From positions 1 through 60,397 of the forward strand of contig CANRON010000002.1 of NCBI GenBank assembly GCA_947632245.1: a stretch of DNA of 60,397 nt, given 5' to 3'. The translations under genes and the position numbers were made by a program. The notes under the pieces were generated by a model. The model ran no database searches. It saw only the letters and a list, made by a program, of their open reading frames with translations, and was not told the DNA's origin. Shown one piece after another: positions 26,360 to 34,332 of the stretch (position 1 is its first letter; each line of letters opens with the position of its first letter). Origin of the DNA: an uncultured Ignatzschineria sp. (GTDB lineage: Bacteria; Pseudomonadota; Gammaproteobacteria; Cardiobacteriales; Wohlfahrtiimonadaceae).

Positions 26360-26825
26360 TGATCTACACTCCTAATCTTTATGATCGATAATAAGGGGAT
26401 GCTTAAAATAGAGATGTGGATTGATATTCGATATTTAACGGGTTGTTAATCGGTATTAAAATCACTATTGGATAATTGAGTATATATTCGAATCTTTTAT
26501 AAGACTATTATTTCTGTGAAGGAGGTAGGTGAAAATATAGTGAAGATATAGAGGAGACATTTTTAGAGGGGAGCTATTAGCGAGGAGTAATATTTTTGAA
26601 TCCTCAAAACGTCTAGTTTTGAGCAAAATATACGCATGTTTTGCATAAGCATAAGTCGCAAATCTACTCAAAGAGAATGGAAAAATGTATCGGGTTTATT
26701 TGACAGAAATGTCAAAAATGATAGAAAAACGTATATTTTGGAAATATTGTCTTAAAAAGAGAAAATGACCATCAATAATTATCAAAAAAATAATAAATAG
26801 ATCGATAACTTGTTAAATTTTAAGC
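26360..26825. other. AT-rich intergenic region upstream of the hydrolase
   Basis: This holds the promoter side of the minus-strand hydrolase. One clear symmetrical element is TTTGACA-GAAA-TGTCAAA (26699-26716), a 7-4-7 palindrome that could be an operator. A 68-residue minus-strand reading frame (26465-26671) has no ribosome-binding site or recognisable features and is not called. Confidence 0.4.
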
Positions 26826-26855
26826 AAAAAAAAGCCGAGATCTAAAAGTCTCGGC
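26826..26855 (-). terminator. Terminator of the candidate small RNA
   Basis: A 7-bp GC-rich stem GCCGAGA/TCTCGGC with an 8-nt loop followed by eight Ts on the minus strand. It could also end read-through from tag. Confidence 0.85.
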
Positions 26856-26908
26856 AAAATAACCACCAAAGGAGGATATGGAGGAGAACGTCTGATTGCT
26901 CAAACGTC
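26826..26908 (-). ncRNA. Candidate small RNA with two anti-Shine-Dalgarno motifs
   Basis: On the minus strand a consensus-like promoter is followed by a predicted transcript of about 83 nt. Its parts, in order, are an 8-bp 5' hairpin ACGTTTGA/TCAGACGT (26907-26888) capped by the GNRA loop GCAA; an open pyrimidine-rich stretch with CCTCC at 26884-26880 and again at 26875-26871; a short GGTGG that could partly pair with the second CCTCC; and a terminator GCCGAGA/TCTCGGC (26855-26834) ending in eight Ts. No ORF of useful length fits. Repeated CCUCC in an unpaired region is typical of small RNAs that pair with ribosome-binding sites. No Rfam family is recognised. Confidence 0.65.
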
Positions 26909-26914
26909 ACGCAT

Positions 26915-26943
26915 ATAGTAGTGCTTTTAAGGTGACTTGTCAA
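26915..26943 (-). promoter_or_regulatory. Sigma-70 promoter of the candidate small RNA
   Basis: The -35 box TTGACA (26943-26938) is a perfect consensus. The spacer is exactly 17 bases and the -10 box is TACTAT (26920-26915). Transcription would start near 26908. TGAC-AA-GTCA straddles the -35 box and could be an operator half-site pair. Confidence 0.65.
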
Positions 26944-27044
26944 CTATTTATCTCACATAAAAGATATGTTTTGTCTTTGAGTCAGCCTTTACCATTTATT
27001 TTGAATCGTGTTTCAATATTGAGGGGAATTATTTGACGATAATA

Positions 27045-27614
27045 TTATTTTGCAAGATCGCATTCAGGAAGATGGTCATTAATAAATCCCGCGGCTTGTA
27101 GAAAAGCGTAAGCAGTCGTACTCCCTACAAACTTAAATCCATAACGTTTCAATTCTTGAGAAATCTCATCCGAAAGGGGGGAGGTTGCAGGGGATATTTC
27201 ATCATCTTGATAGCGATTAATAATAGGGCTGCCCCCGACTTTATCCCAAAAATATTGATGAAAAGAGCCTTTTTCAGCGATAAAACGGAGATATGTTTGA
27301 GCATTATGAACCATCGCTTTCACTTTTAAACGATTACGGATGATCCCTTCATCAAGTATTAACGCCTCGATGTCTTGTTCTGTCATTGCGGCGATTTTAG
27401 AGGCATCGAACTGATGATATGCTCGGCGGTAACCCTCTCGCTTAGAGAGAACTGTCCACCAAGAGAGCCCTGCATGTTGGGTCTCGAGCATAAAGAGTTC
27501 AAATAGCTCGGCTTCAGACTTATTCGGGTTCCCCCATTCATGATCGTGGTAATGCTTATAAAGCGGCTGATTACCGCACCAGCGACAACGCTGAATCTCT
27601 TTTTGATCTTCCAT
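27045..27614 (-). CDS. tag: DNA-3-methyladenine glycosylase I
   Basis: Tag excises 3-methyladenine from alkylated DNA. The 189-residue protein has the zinc ligands in the expected places: C10 and H23 near the N terminus, H181 and C185 in NDHLPEC at the end. HAGLSWWTVLSKREGYR, the base-stacking Trp region, is at about 48-64. FDASKIAAMTEQDIE and GFKFVGSTTAYAFLQA also match. It is followed on the same strand by the small-RNA candidate about 100 bases beyond its stop. Confidence 0.96.
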   Translation of the reverse strand: MEDQKEIQRCRWCGNQPLYKHYHDHEWGNPNKSEAELFELFMLETQHAGLSWWTVLSKREGYRRAYHQFDASKIAAMTEQDIEALILDEGIIRNRLKVKAMVHNAQTYLRFIAEKGSFHQYFWDKVGGSPIINRYQDDEISPATSPLSDEISQELKRYGFKFVGSTTAYAFLQAAGFINDHLPECDLAK

Positions 27615-27801
27615 TTTGAAATAACTCCTTATGCGATAGTATCGACTATATTACTGATATTTCGGGGAGAGGGATATTTGAATTTTTCAGAAACAAACTG
27701 TGTCGCTTAAATCCCTTATTTTTATGGTAGCGCCTTTTAAGGTTTTTTATGGATTTTAATGTCATGCTTCCCGCTAAAACATCTAAAGTTCATTTTTAAG
27801 G

Positions 27802-29310
27802 TTATTGGGAAGTAGATTGATATCCTCTATCTAAGGCCCTAAAAGCGAGGCTCTCGGTAATATGCCTGCTATTGATATGTTCACTTAGTTCAAGATCGGC
27901 GATCGTTCTGGCGACGCGTAAAATACGGTGGTAGCTTCTAGGGGAAAAGTTGAGTCTCTTTTGCGCCATTTCTAAGAGCTTGGTCTCCGCTTCCCCTAAT
28001 GCACAATCTTCCTCAATTTCCCGGACGCTTAAATTGGCATTAATCTTCCCCCGCCTTTGCATCTGCATCGTGCGCGCCTGATCGACGCGTTCCCGGATGC
28101 GGGCTGATTTCTCACCCACGGCCGTACTTTGCAGCTCCTCTGTGGAAATGCGAGGTACTTCCACATGAAGATCAATCCGATCGAGCATGGGCCCCGATAC
28201 GCGACCGCGATAGCGTGAAATTGCGAAATCACTACAGGTGCATTCATGGATAGGATCACCAAAATACCCACAAGGGCAGGGGTTCATTGCCGATAGCAGC
28301 TGGAATTTTGCCGGAAACTCCACTTGCTGCATCGCTCTTGAAACATGAATAACACCTGACTCTAGCGGCTCACGCAGTACTTCTAAGACACTGCGCTTAA
28401 ATTCGGGTAACTCATCTAAAAAGAGTACGCCATGATGTGCAAGGGAGATTTCCCCCGGTTTCGGATAAGAACCCCCACCGACAAGCGCGACCGAAGATGC
28501 AGAGTGGTGTGGCGTTCTATAAGGACGGATACCAAATTGTTCCGCCCGAAAGCCTTGCCGACTAATAGATGCAATCATTGCGCTTTCGATGGCCTCATCA
28601 CGGGTCATTTTTGGCATTATGGTAATAAAGCGCGAAGCGAGCATTGTTTTTCCAGTGCCGGGGGGGCCGATAAGGAGAAGATTATGACCGCCGGCAGCCG
28701 CAATTTCTAGCGCTCTTTTGGCAAAGAACTGCCCTTTTACTTCAGAGAAATCATGGAGAGTCTCATTTTGTGTGACGGTGATCTCAGGCGGCTCGGAGAG
28801 TTGCCGTTTTCCATCGATAAATTCGACGACTTCACGGAGATTATCTGCCATTAAAAATTGCGCATAGTGTAAAAAACCGATCTCTTCCGCCCCTGTTTTC
28901 GGGACGATTAATATGCCCTGACTCTTCATGACTTGAATCGCGGTGGGAAGGAGTCCCGTAATGGGTCTTAACTCTCCTGTGAGCGCAAGCTCACCAATAA
29001 ATTCATAGGCTTTTGGGTCTTTTTCGATCTGACCAGATGCTTCTAACACACCGAGTGCAATAGGCAGGTCATACCGACCGCCCTCCTTTGGAAGATCTGC
29101 AGGTGAGAGATTAATTGTGATTTTGCGATTCGGAAATTCAAACCCTGAGTTAACAATGGCGGCAATGACGCGATCCTTACTCTCTTTAACCGCTGTTTCC
29201 GGCATGCCAACAATGGTAAATGCCGGCAGACCATTGCTAATATGAACTTCAACTCGGACTTCAGGGGCATGAAGTGCATTGACTGCGCGCGTATAGATGA
29301 CAGAAACCAT
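27802..29310 (-). CDS. comM: YifB/ComM-family magnesium-chelatase-like ATPase
   Basis: ComM is a hexameric AAA+ helicase that drives branch migration during integration of DNA taken up in natural transformation. Many non-competent species also keep it. The 502-residue protein has the N-terminal Lon-S5-like domain (GLPAFTIVGMPETAVKESKDRV, quoted in part: FTIVGMPETAV), Walker A GPPGTGKTM, Walker B VLFLDELPEF, a cysteine cluster NPCPCGYFGD, and the C-terminal helical domain FSPRSYHRILRVARTIADL in parts. Competence genes are not in the window, so its role here is unproven. Confidence 0.93.
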   Translation of the reverse strand: MVSVIYTRAVNALHAPEVRVEVHISNGLPAFTIVGMPETAVKESKDRVIAAIVNSGFEFPNRKITINLSPADLPKEGGRYDLPIALGVLEASGQIEKDPKAYEFIGELALTGELRPITGLLPTAIQVMKSQGILIVPKTGAEEIGFLHYAQFLMADNLREVVEFIDGKRQLSEPPEITVTQNETLHDFSEVKGQFFAKRALEIAAAGGHNLLLIGPPGTGKTMLASRFITIMPKMTRDEAIESAMIASISRQGFRAEQFGIRPYRTPHHSASSVALVGGGSYPKPGEISLAHHGVLFLDELPEFKRSVLEVLREPLESGVIHVSRAMQQVEFPAKFQLLSAMNPCPCGYFGDPIHECTCSDFAISRYRGRVSGPMLDRIDLHVEVPRISTEELQSTAVGEKSARIRERVDQARTMQMQRRGKINANLSVREIEEDCALGEAETKLLEMAQKRLNFSPRSYHRILRVARTIADLELSEHINSRHITESLAFRALDRGYQSTSQ

Positions 29311-29395
29311 TCTACTACCTCATTAATAGATTACAAATGCTATAAGGATAGGAAAAACAACGGTGTTTCGGGTGATGTATTGAAATTCGATCGCA

Positions 29396-29425
29396 GAAAA
29401 AACGGCCGCTGATATCAGGGCCGTT
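29396..29425 (-). terminator. Rho-independent terminator after rluF
   Basis: On the minus strand AACGGCC/GGCCGTT (29425-29419 with 29407-29401) encloses the palindrome CTGATATCAG and runs into six Ts. Confidence 0.85.
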
Positions 29426-29473
29426 GCATTGAATGAATTCTTATAGGGTTTATGGATCTGACATAGACTTGAA

Positions 29474-30400
29474 TTAACGCTTTTTCTGATTACGACCCGG
29501 CTGATCAAAACGTTTTCGGGCGTGTTCCTTTTTCCCTCTTGCCGGTCTTTCAGATCGATCAGAAGCACTTCGTAAACCTTTAATCAGCGGCTTTTTAGGA
29601 CTTGTAGTATTTGCCGCGCTCGGTTTTGCTTTGGTTGATTTAGCGCGGGATCTTCGTGCCGGCTTTGTAGGTTGCCCCTCTGATGATGATTTTTCAATGG
29701 CTGCAAAGAGTGTCGTGAGCTCATCATCCGTTAAATCCCGCCATTCGCCGACCGGAAGGTTGTCGAGTTTTACATTCATAATCCGAATGCGCTCAAGGCG
29801 CGTAACGGTATATCCAAAGTGTTCTGTCATACGGCGGATCTGGCGATTTAAACCTTGAACTAAAATAATACGAAAGACAAATGACGATTCTTGCGTGACT
29901 TCACACTTTTTAGTTGTGGTGCCGAGAATAGGCACACCTTTACCCATACCTTCAATAAACGCATCTGTAATGGGCTTATCAACAGTCACGATATACTCTT
30001 TTTGATGATCGTTGCCGGCGCGGAGAATTTTATTCACGAGGTCGCCGTTATTGGTCAGGAAAATCATTCCTTGAGAATCTTTATCTAAGCGCCCAATCGG
30101 GAAGATGCGTTTACTATGATTCACGAATTTGACGATATTATCTCTTTCGCTGCTTTCTGTTGTGCTGACAATGCCAACGGGTTTATTGAGCGCGATTAAG
30201 ACTAAGTCATCTTCTTCCCTCGGCTCAATTAATCTACCGTTCACCATTACAGTATCAGAGGGACGAACACGATCGCCAATTTCTGCACGTTTGCCATTGA
30301 CGACAACAAAGCCACGTTCAATGTAGCTATCGGCTTCACGTCGTGAGCAGATACCGCTGTCACTGATATATTTATTAAGGCGTATTGTTGAAAAAGACAT
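29474..30400 (-). CDS. rluF: 23S rRNA pseudouridine(2604) synthase RluF
   Basis: RluF isomerises U2604 of 23S rRNA. The N-terminal S4 domain ([18 protein letters not shown]) is followed by the catalytic [12 protein letters not shown], whose Asp is the nucleophile, and [17 protein letters not shown]. It is far closer to E. coli RluF than to RluB or RluE, including [15 protein letters not shown] and the very basic C-terminal tail (about residues 230-308). ATG 30400 is preferred over 30412 because GAGG lies six bases ahead of it, giving 308 residues. Confidence 0.95.
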   Translation of the reverse strand: MSFSTIRLNKYISDSGICSRREADSYIERGFVVVNGKRAEIGDRVRPSDTVMVNGRLIEPREEDDLVLIALNKPVGIVSTTESSERDNIVKFVNHSKRIFPIGRLDKDSQGMIFLTNNGDLVNKILRAGNDHQKEYIVTVDKPITDAFIEGMGKGVPILGTTTKKCEVTQESSFVFRIILVQGLNRQIRRMTEHFGYTVTRLERIRIMNVKLDNLPVGEWRDLTDDELTTLFAAIEKSSSEGQPTKPARRSRAKSTKAKPSAANTTSPKKPLIKGLRSASDRSERPARGKKEHARKRFDQPGRNQKKR

Positions 30401-30412
30401 CAGGAACCTCAT

Positions 30413-30869
30413 TTGTAAATGAGCGAGATATCGATGAGTGATATTTCGCTATGGACAATCGACTCTATTACCTTACCCATACAGATCACTATAAGTCTCA
30501 ACTTAAAGAGAAAACCCGCTGGTAGAATCAGCGAAATCAGTAGAGGCGTATAAGCATATCGATTGTGAGATGAATAATTAGAATATGGTGTATTGAGGCA
30601 TTGAGCATGAGCCCCGAAATTTTCGGGTGCTTCAATGGACCTAAATACATATTGGCAGACAATATAACATATCAAGGCCGTGTTCATCATGGTTTGGTGG
30701 TGAATAGTGATGGAAAAGGATTCTTTTGGGGAAATGGAGAAATGACGGATTAGCATTTTGATTTTGAATAATAGGGCAACTTAAAGCATAAATTTCATGT
30801 TAAGATAACGGTATTTTATATCTGTTCACTTTAAGTTGATTTATTGTCATAAAAACAAAGGATTTAACT
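30413..30869. other. Divergent intergenic region between rluF and fabI
   Basis: No convincing gene is present. A 115-residue minus-strand frame here lacks features. A compact hairpin CCCGAAA/TTTCGGG (30613-30619 with 30621-30627), extended by GAGC/GCTT, is visible but has no T-run. The last 100 bases are AT-rich and should hold the fabI promoter; AAAGGA lies eight bases before the fabI ATG. Confidence 0.35.
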
Positions 30870-31649
30870 ATGGGATTTTTAAAAGGTAAACGCGCACTCA
30901 TCGTCGGTCTTGCATCGAATCGTTCTATTGCTTGGGGAATTGCTAAAGCAATGCGTGAACAAGGTGCGGACCTTGCATTTAGTTTTCAGGGCGATCGTTT
31001 AGAAGAGCGCGTGCGTAAGATGGCCGCGGAACTGGACTCTGAGATCGTATTTCCGTGTGATGTATCGAGTGACGCGGAAATTGAGGGCTTGATCGAATCA
31101 TTAAATGGCGTTTGGACAGACGGTTTTGATATCGTGATCCATTCTGTGGGTTTTGCACCGAGAGAAGCATTGGAAGGGGATTACCTCAATTCTGTCACAC
31201 GTGAGAATTTCCAAGTTGCACATGATATCTCCTCATACAGCTTTGCAGCACTTGCAAAAGCGGCGCGTCCATATCTTCGACCAGGCGCTTCACTCTTAAC
31301 ACTGACATACCTTGCAAGCGAGCGCTCAGTACAGAACTATAATGTCATGGGTCTTGCCAAAGCATCATTAGAAGCAAACGTGCGTTATATGGCATTTGCA
31401 CTTGGTAAAGAAGGCATTCGTGTGAATGGTATTTCAGCGGGGCCTATTCGTACATTGGCAGCTTCCGGGATTGCAGATTTCAAGAGCATGTTAACGGCAT
31501 TTGAAGCAGCTGCACCGATTGGCCGCTGCGTGACGATTGAAGAAGTGGGTAATACCGCCGCATTCTTATCTTCTGATTTAGCATCGGGCATTACGGGTGA
31601 AATCACTTTTGTAGATGGTGGTTTTAACACAGTAATGGGCGGTATGTAA
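30870..31649 (+). CDS. fabI: NADH-dependent enoyl-ACP reductase FabI
   Basis: FabI performs the last reduction of each fatty-acid elongation cycle and is the triclosan and isoniazid-type drug target. The 259-residue short-chain-dehydrogenase fold has the nucleotide loop [12 protein letters not shown] (12-23), the active-site pair Y147 and Y157 and K164 in [23 protein letters not shown] is the flexible substrate-loop region. No other enoyl reductase (FabV, FabK) appears in the window. It is monocistronic, ending in a strong terminator. Confidence 0.97.
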   Translation: MGFLKGKRALIVGLASNRSIAWGIAKAMREQGADLAFSFQGDRLEERVRKMAAELDSEIVFPCDVSSDAEIEGLIESLNGVWTDGFDIVIHSVGFAPREALEGDYLNSVTRENFQVAHDISSYSFAALAKAARPYLRPGASLLTLTYLASERSVQNYNVMGLAKASLEANVRYMAFALGKEGIRVNGISAGPIRTLAASGIADFKSMLTAFEAAAPIGRCVTIEEVGNTAAFLSSDLASGITGEITFVDGGFNTVMGGM

Positions 31650-31731
31650 TTGAAAGAGAGTAGAGTTTTCGCCTTTGATTTTCATAAGTGAGATTGGAAA
31701 CGGCTCTATTGAAAGCAGATAAAGAAGCTCG

Positions 31732-31763
31732 AAAATCGCATCTATTTAGGGTGCGATTTTTTT
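31732..31763 (+). terminator. Rho-independent terminator after fabI
   Basis: A 9-bp stem AAAATCGCA/TGCGATTTT (31732-31740 with 31752-31760), seven Ts in all. Confidence 0.85.
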
Positions 31764-31911
31764 GTGCGATAATAGTCCGCAATATTGGCTATGTCGTATT
31801 TTAAATTTATCTGAAATTGTTATCTAAGATTGAATAGAGAAGGCGGCGTGAAGCCAATAACAATAATCCTAATGTCTGATTATCATTGAAACCGTATGAG
31901 GGAAGAGAAGC

Positions 31912-32697
31912 GTGTTATATCCATTTGAGATCACGAAGAAAGGTGCCAAAGTCCCCTTTAAATTGCCAGAAGCGGTCGCTTCTCAGCTCGGTGATACCTT
32001 TTTGCCGGATGAAAGCCGTTTTGTATGGGATGGAAAAAGCTTTTACTGGCATGATCTGGAAGCGGGACATTTGGAGATCGATTTTTTCTCTAAGAAAATG
32101 CGCTATAGAATGCAGCATATTAATAAGGCACAAGAGCCATTATTACGGGCATTAGGCTGGAAAAGTACAGAGCGAAAGCATGTATTAGATATGACAGCAG
32201 GTTTAGGGAGAGATTCCTGTTTACTCTTTTTTGCGGGCTTTGATGTCACGATGTTTGAGCGTGGGGAAGTGCTTCAATTACTGCTTTTAAATGCTTTAAG
32301 TGAGTTACCGGTTAATGATTTTTCACAATCTCTTCATTTAATGAGAGAGGATTCGATTCATTATCTTGAGCGTATGAAACAAGTCGATTTCGCAGAACCG
32401 AACGAAGCGCCGATTGCCGATGCGATTTATATCGACCCGATGTATCCTGAGCGGAAAAAATCTGCCCTTGTAAAAAAGGAGCTGCGTATTATTCGTAATC
32501 TTGTCGGGGCAGATTTTGATAGTGAGCAGTTATTAACGCGCGCAATTGAAAGTGGGGTACCGCGAGTTGTGGTGAAAAGGCCAAAGGGCTCTGATTATGT
32601 TGCAGATAGAGTACCGAGCCACTCTGTTGAATCACCCAATACCCGTTATGATGTATATTTAACGATCACGGGATCAACGATTTCCGCTATTGAGTAA
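31912..32697 (+). CDS. rsmJ: 16S rRNA (guanine1516-N2)-methyltransferase RsmJ
   Basis: RsmJ methylates G1516 of 16S rRNA using S-adenosylmethionine. The 261-residue product has the SAM-binding motif DMTAGLGRDSCLL and the catalytic-loop block IDPMYPERKKSALVKKE, followed by GVPRVVVKRPKGSDYV, all as in E. coli YhiQ. The N-terminal part, lacking strong motifs, probably contacts RNA. The start is GTG 31912, with a GGGAAGAG stretch upstream. The next reading frame overlaps its end, although that gene's real start is further downstream. Confidence 0.93.
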   Translation: MLYPFEITKKGAKVPFKLPEAVASQLGDTFLPDESRFVWDGKSFYWHDLEAGHLEIDFFSKKMRYRMQHINKAQEPLLRALGWKSTERKHVLDMTAGLGRDSCLLFFAGFDVTMFERGEVLQLLLLNALSELPVNDFSQSLHLMREDSIHYLERMKQVDFAEPNEAPIADAIYIDPMYPERKKSALVKKELRIIRNLVGADFDSEQLLTRAIESGVPRVVVKRPKGSDYVADRVPSHSVESPNTRYDVYLTITGSTISAIE

Positions 32698-32764
32698 CGT
32701 ACTCGGATCAGCTATCCTATTTTCTCTTTCATTTTTTGATGTTTGCATAAAGGACCTTACCACA

Positions 32765-33469
32765 ATGAGTTTAGATAATAATATGGCTGAATCTGATCGC
32801 CTCCAAGCGATAAATCTTCGAAATAAGCAGGTTCAAAGAGCACATATTTTTGATACTTCATTAGTGGCGGCAGAGTTAGATGCAGCAACGGAGAAGCTCG
32901 CTAATTTAGGCGTTGCTGTGAGTATTTTTGGCTCAGCGAGATTGCCGGAAACTAGCCCCGCTTATCAAAGTGCTTTTAATATCGCTAAAGCCCTATCTGA
33001 AAAAGGGGTATCGATCATCACGGGGGGCGGACCTGGGGCGATGGTTGCAGCCAATAAGGGCTGTAGAGAAGGGCAGTTTGGTGTTTCGGTGGGATTAAAT
33101 ATTAAACTTCCAAGAGAGCAGAATCCCAATCCTTATCAAGATATATCACTCTCTTTTGATCATTTTTTAACGCGAAAAACGATCTTTATGGCATATTCCG
33201 AAGCCTTTATCTGTGTTCCGGGGGGATTTGGCACTCTAGATGAGCTCATAGAAGTCTTAACTTTAATGCAAACCCAGAAAATGGCCATTAAACCGATCGT
33301 CTTAGTCAATCGTGAGTTTTGGGCGCCATTAATGGATTGGTTTAAATCTGAGTTTTTAAAGCATGAAATGATTGTAGAATCAGATCTCAAGAAGTTTACA
33401 ATTGTCGATACTGTGGATGAAGTCTTAGCAGTATTGAGTCCTTGTTGTGGCTTATCTGTGACTGAATAG
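32765..33469 (+). CDS. LOG-family protein (TIGR00730, nucleotide 5'-monophosphate phosphoribohydrolase-like)
   Basis: A 234-residue Rossmann-fold protein with GGGPGAMVAANKG and the active-site motif PGGFGTLDELIE. These are the two signatures of LOG/PpnN-type enzymes, which split purine or cytokinin nucleotides into base and ribose 5-phosphate. Many were misannotated as lysine decarboxylases. The frame opens at TTG 32690 inside rsmJ, but ATG 32765 has AAAGGA ten bases upstream and gives a normal N terminus. Whether it acts on nucleotides here is family inference. Confidence 0.88.
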   Translation: MSLDNNMAESDRLQAINLRNKQVQRAHIFDTSLVAAELDAATEKLANLGVAVSIFGSARLPETSPAYQSAFNIAKALSEKGVSIITGGGPGAMVAANKGCREGQFGVSVGLNIKLPREQNPNPYQDISLSFDHFLTRKTIFMAYSEAFICVPGGFGTLDELIEVLTLMQTQKMAIKPIVLVNREFWAPLMDWFKSEFLKHEMIVESDLKKFTIVDTVDEVLAVLSPCCGLSVTE

Positions 33470-33470
33470 G

Positions 33471-33491
33471 TGCCATCAAAAGTAGATGGCA
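33471..33491 (+). terminator. Hairpin directly after the LOG gene
   Basis: TGCCATC/GATGGCA, 7 bp with a 7-nt loop, immediately after the stop. It lacks a T-run; the next stem at 33527 may complete termination. Confidence 0.4.
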
Positions 33492-33523
33492 ACTGCTAGC
33501 GCACTACCAGAAAAAATAGAGAT

Positions 33524-33557
33524 AAAAAAGCCACCCGTTTGAATAACGGATGGCTTT
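33524..33557 (-). terminator. Terminator after the cytochrome c gene
   Basis: On the minus strand AAAGCCATCCGTT pairs with AACGGGTGGCTTT (one G-U pair) and ends in six Ts. It lies 26 bases beyond the cytochrome stop and may serve both convergent genes. Confidence 0.8.
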
Positions 33558-33582
33558 GAAATCGACGAAAGATATTACTATC

Positions 33583-33897
33583 TTACTGGGCTTTATGCAA
33601 AATTTGCTGCACGAGTAATTCAATTTTTTCTTGTGGGATATGAAGGTTTGGCGCCATTGGAATCGGCCCCCAAACACCTGAACCACCATTTTTTACTTTT
33701 TCAATGAGGTAAACTTCAGCCCCGTCATCATTTTGATATTTCTCATACACTTCATCATAGCTTGGGCCAATGAGTTTAGAATCTTGGCGGTGACATGCGA
33801 AGCATCCTGACGCAGTTGCTAAGTCTGGATCTACTTGTGCTAATGAAGGTGCTGAAAGTGCTGCGAATGACGCTGCAATGAGAAGTATTTTTTTCAT
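33583..33897 (-). CDS. Periplasmic monohaem cytochrome c (class I, c551/c552-like)
   Basis: A 104-residue exported protein. The signal peptide MKKILLIAASFAALSAPSLA is probably cut after residue 20. The haem-binding CFACH motif (C32, C35, H36) is followed by KLIGPSYDEVYEKY and the axial-ligand region WGPIPMAPN with M81, then an amphipathic C-terminal helix. It resembles small c551-type electron donors for terminal oxidases or nitrite reductase. Partner oxidases are not in the window, so its partner is unknown. It is transcribed alone. Confidence 0.92.
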   Translation of the reverse strand: MKKILLIAASFAALSAPSLAQVDPDLATASGCFACHRQDSKLIGPSYDEVYEKYQNDDGAEVYLIEKVKNGGSGVWGPIPMAPNLHIPQEKIELLVQQILHKAQ

Positions 33898-34332
33898 ACG
33901 GTTTTCCTTTTGAACGAATACTTAATTGGTTTATTTGGCTGCCTTCGTATAAATCGCTTCTGCTCTTGGCGCTTAACTCTCAACAGCATTTTTTGTATAA
34001 CTACATTATAACATTAATTATTTTAGAGAATAGAGCGATCCGTTTATAAGCGATGTATCTGCGATATTCTTATCTATGGTTTTATCTTAACAGATTTCAA
34101 AGAGAACATTCTTGATATGACTCTATATTTGGGTAGATAGGTAGTCATTACGGCTTAAAAATCTAAAAAGGATGAATACTGCTGGCGCGGGATATATAAA
34201 AGAATGCAAGCATTTGAACCAGCAATGTATCAGCCTATATAGTAGGATATAAAAATCCCCCAAAAGTAGTGATTCACTTATGGGGTGCTTATTATTCATG
34301 GCTCATTGGCAATATTGAGGAAATCTTAAAAA
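33898..34332. other. Intergenic region between glmU and the cytochrome gene
   Basis: This is the upstream region of the cytochrome on the minus strand and the downstream region of glmU. Apart from the glmU terminator at 34252, and a TATAAT on the minus strand near 34010 without a clear -35 partner, I see no gene or repeat in it. Confidence 0.4.
34252..34285 (-). terminator. Likely terminator after glmU
   Basis: On the minus strand CCCC-AT-AAGT pairs with ACTACTT-TT-GGGG around a short loop, then GATTTTT follows. Confidence 0.55.

Noticed and set aside
26465-26671. 68-residue minus-strand reading frame upstream of the hydrolase
   Set aside because: No initiation signal and no recognisable features.
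26878-26895. Plus-strand AAAGGAGG followed by ATG and five codons
   Set aside because: The purine stretch is the complement of the small RNA's CCTCC motifs; the promoter and terminator polarity are on the minus strand.
30409-30756. 115-residue minus-strand reading frame between rluF and fabI
   Set aside because: No ribosome-binding site, no domain, and composition typical of chance translation of AT-rich DNA.
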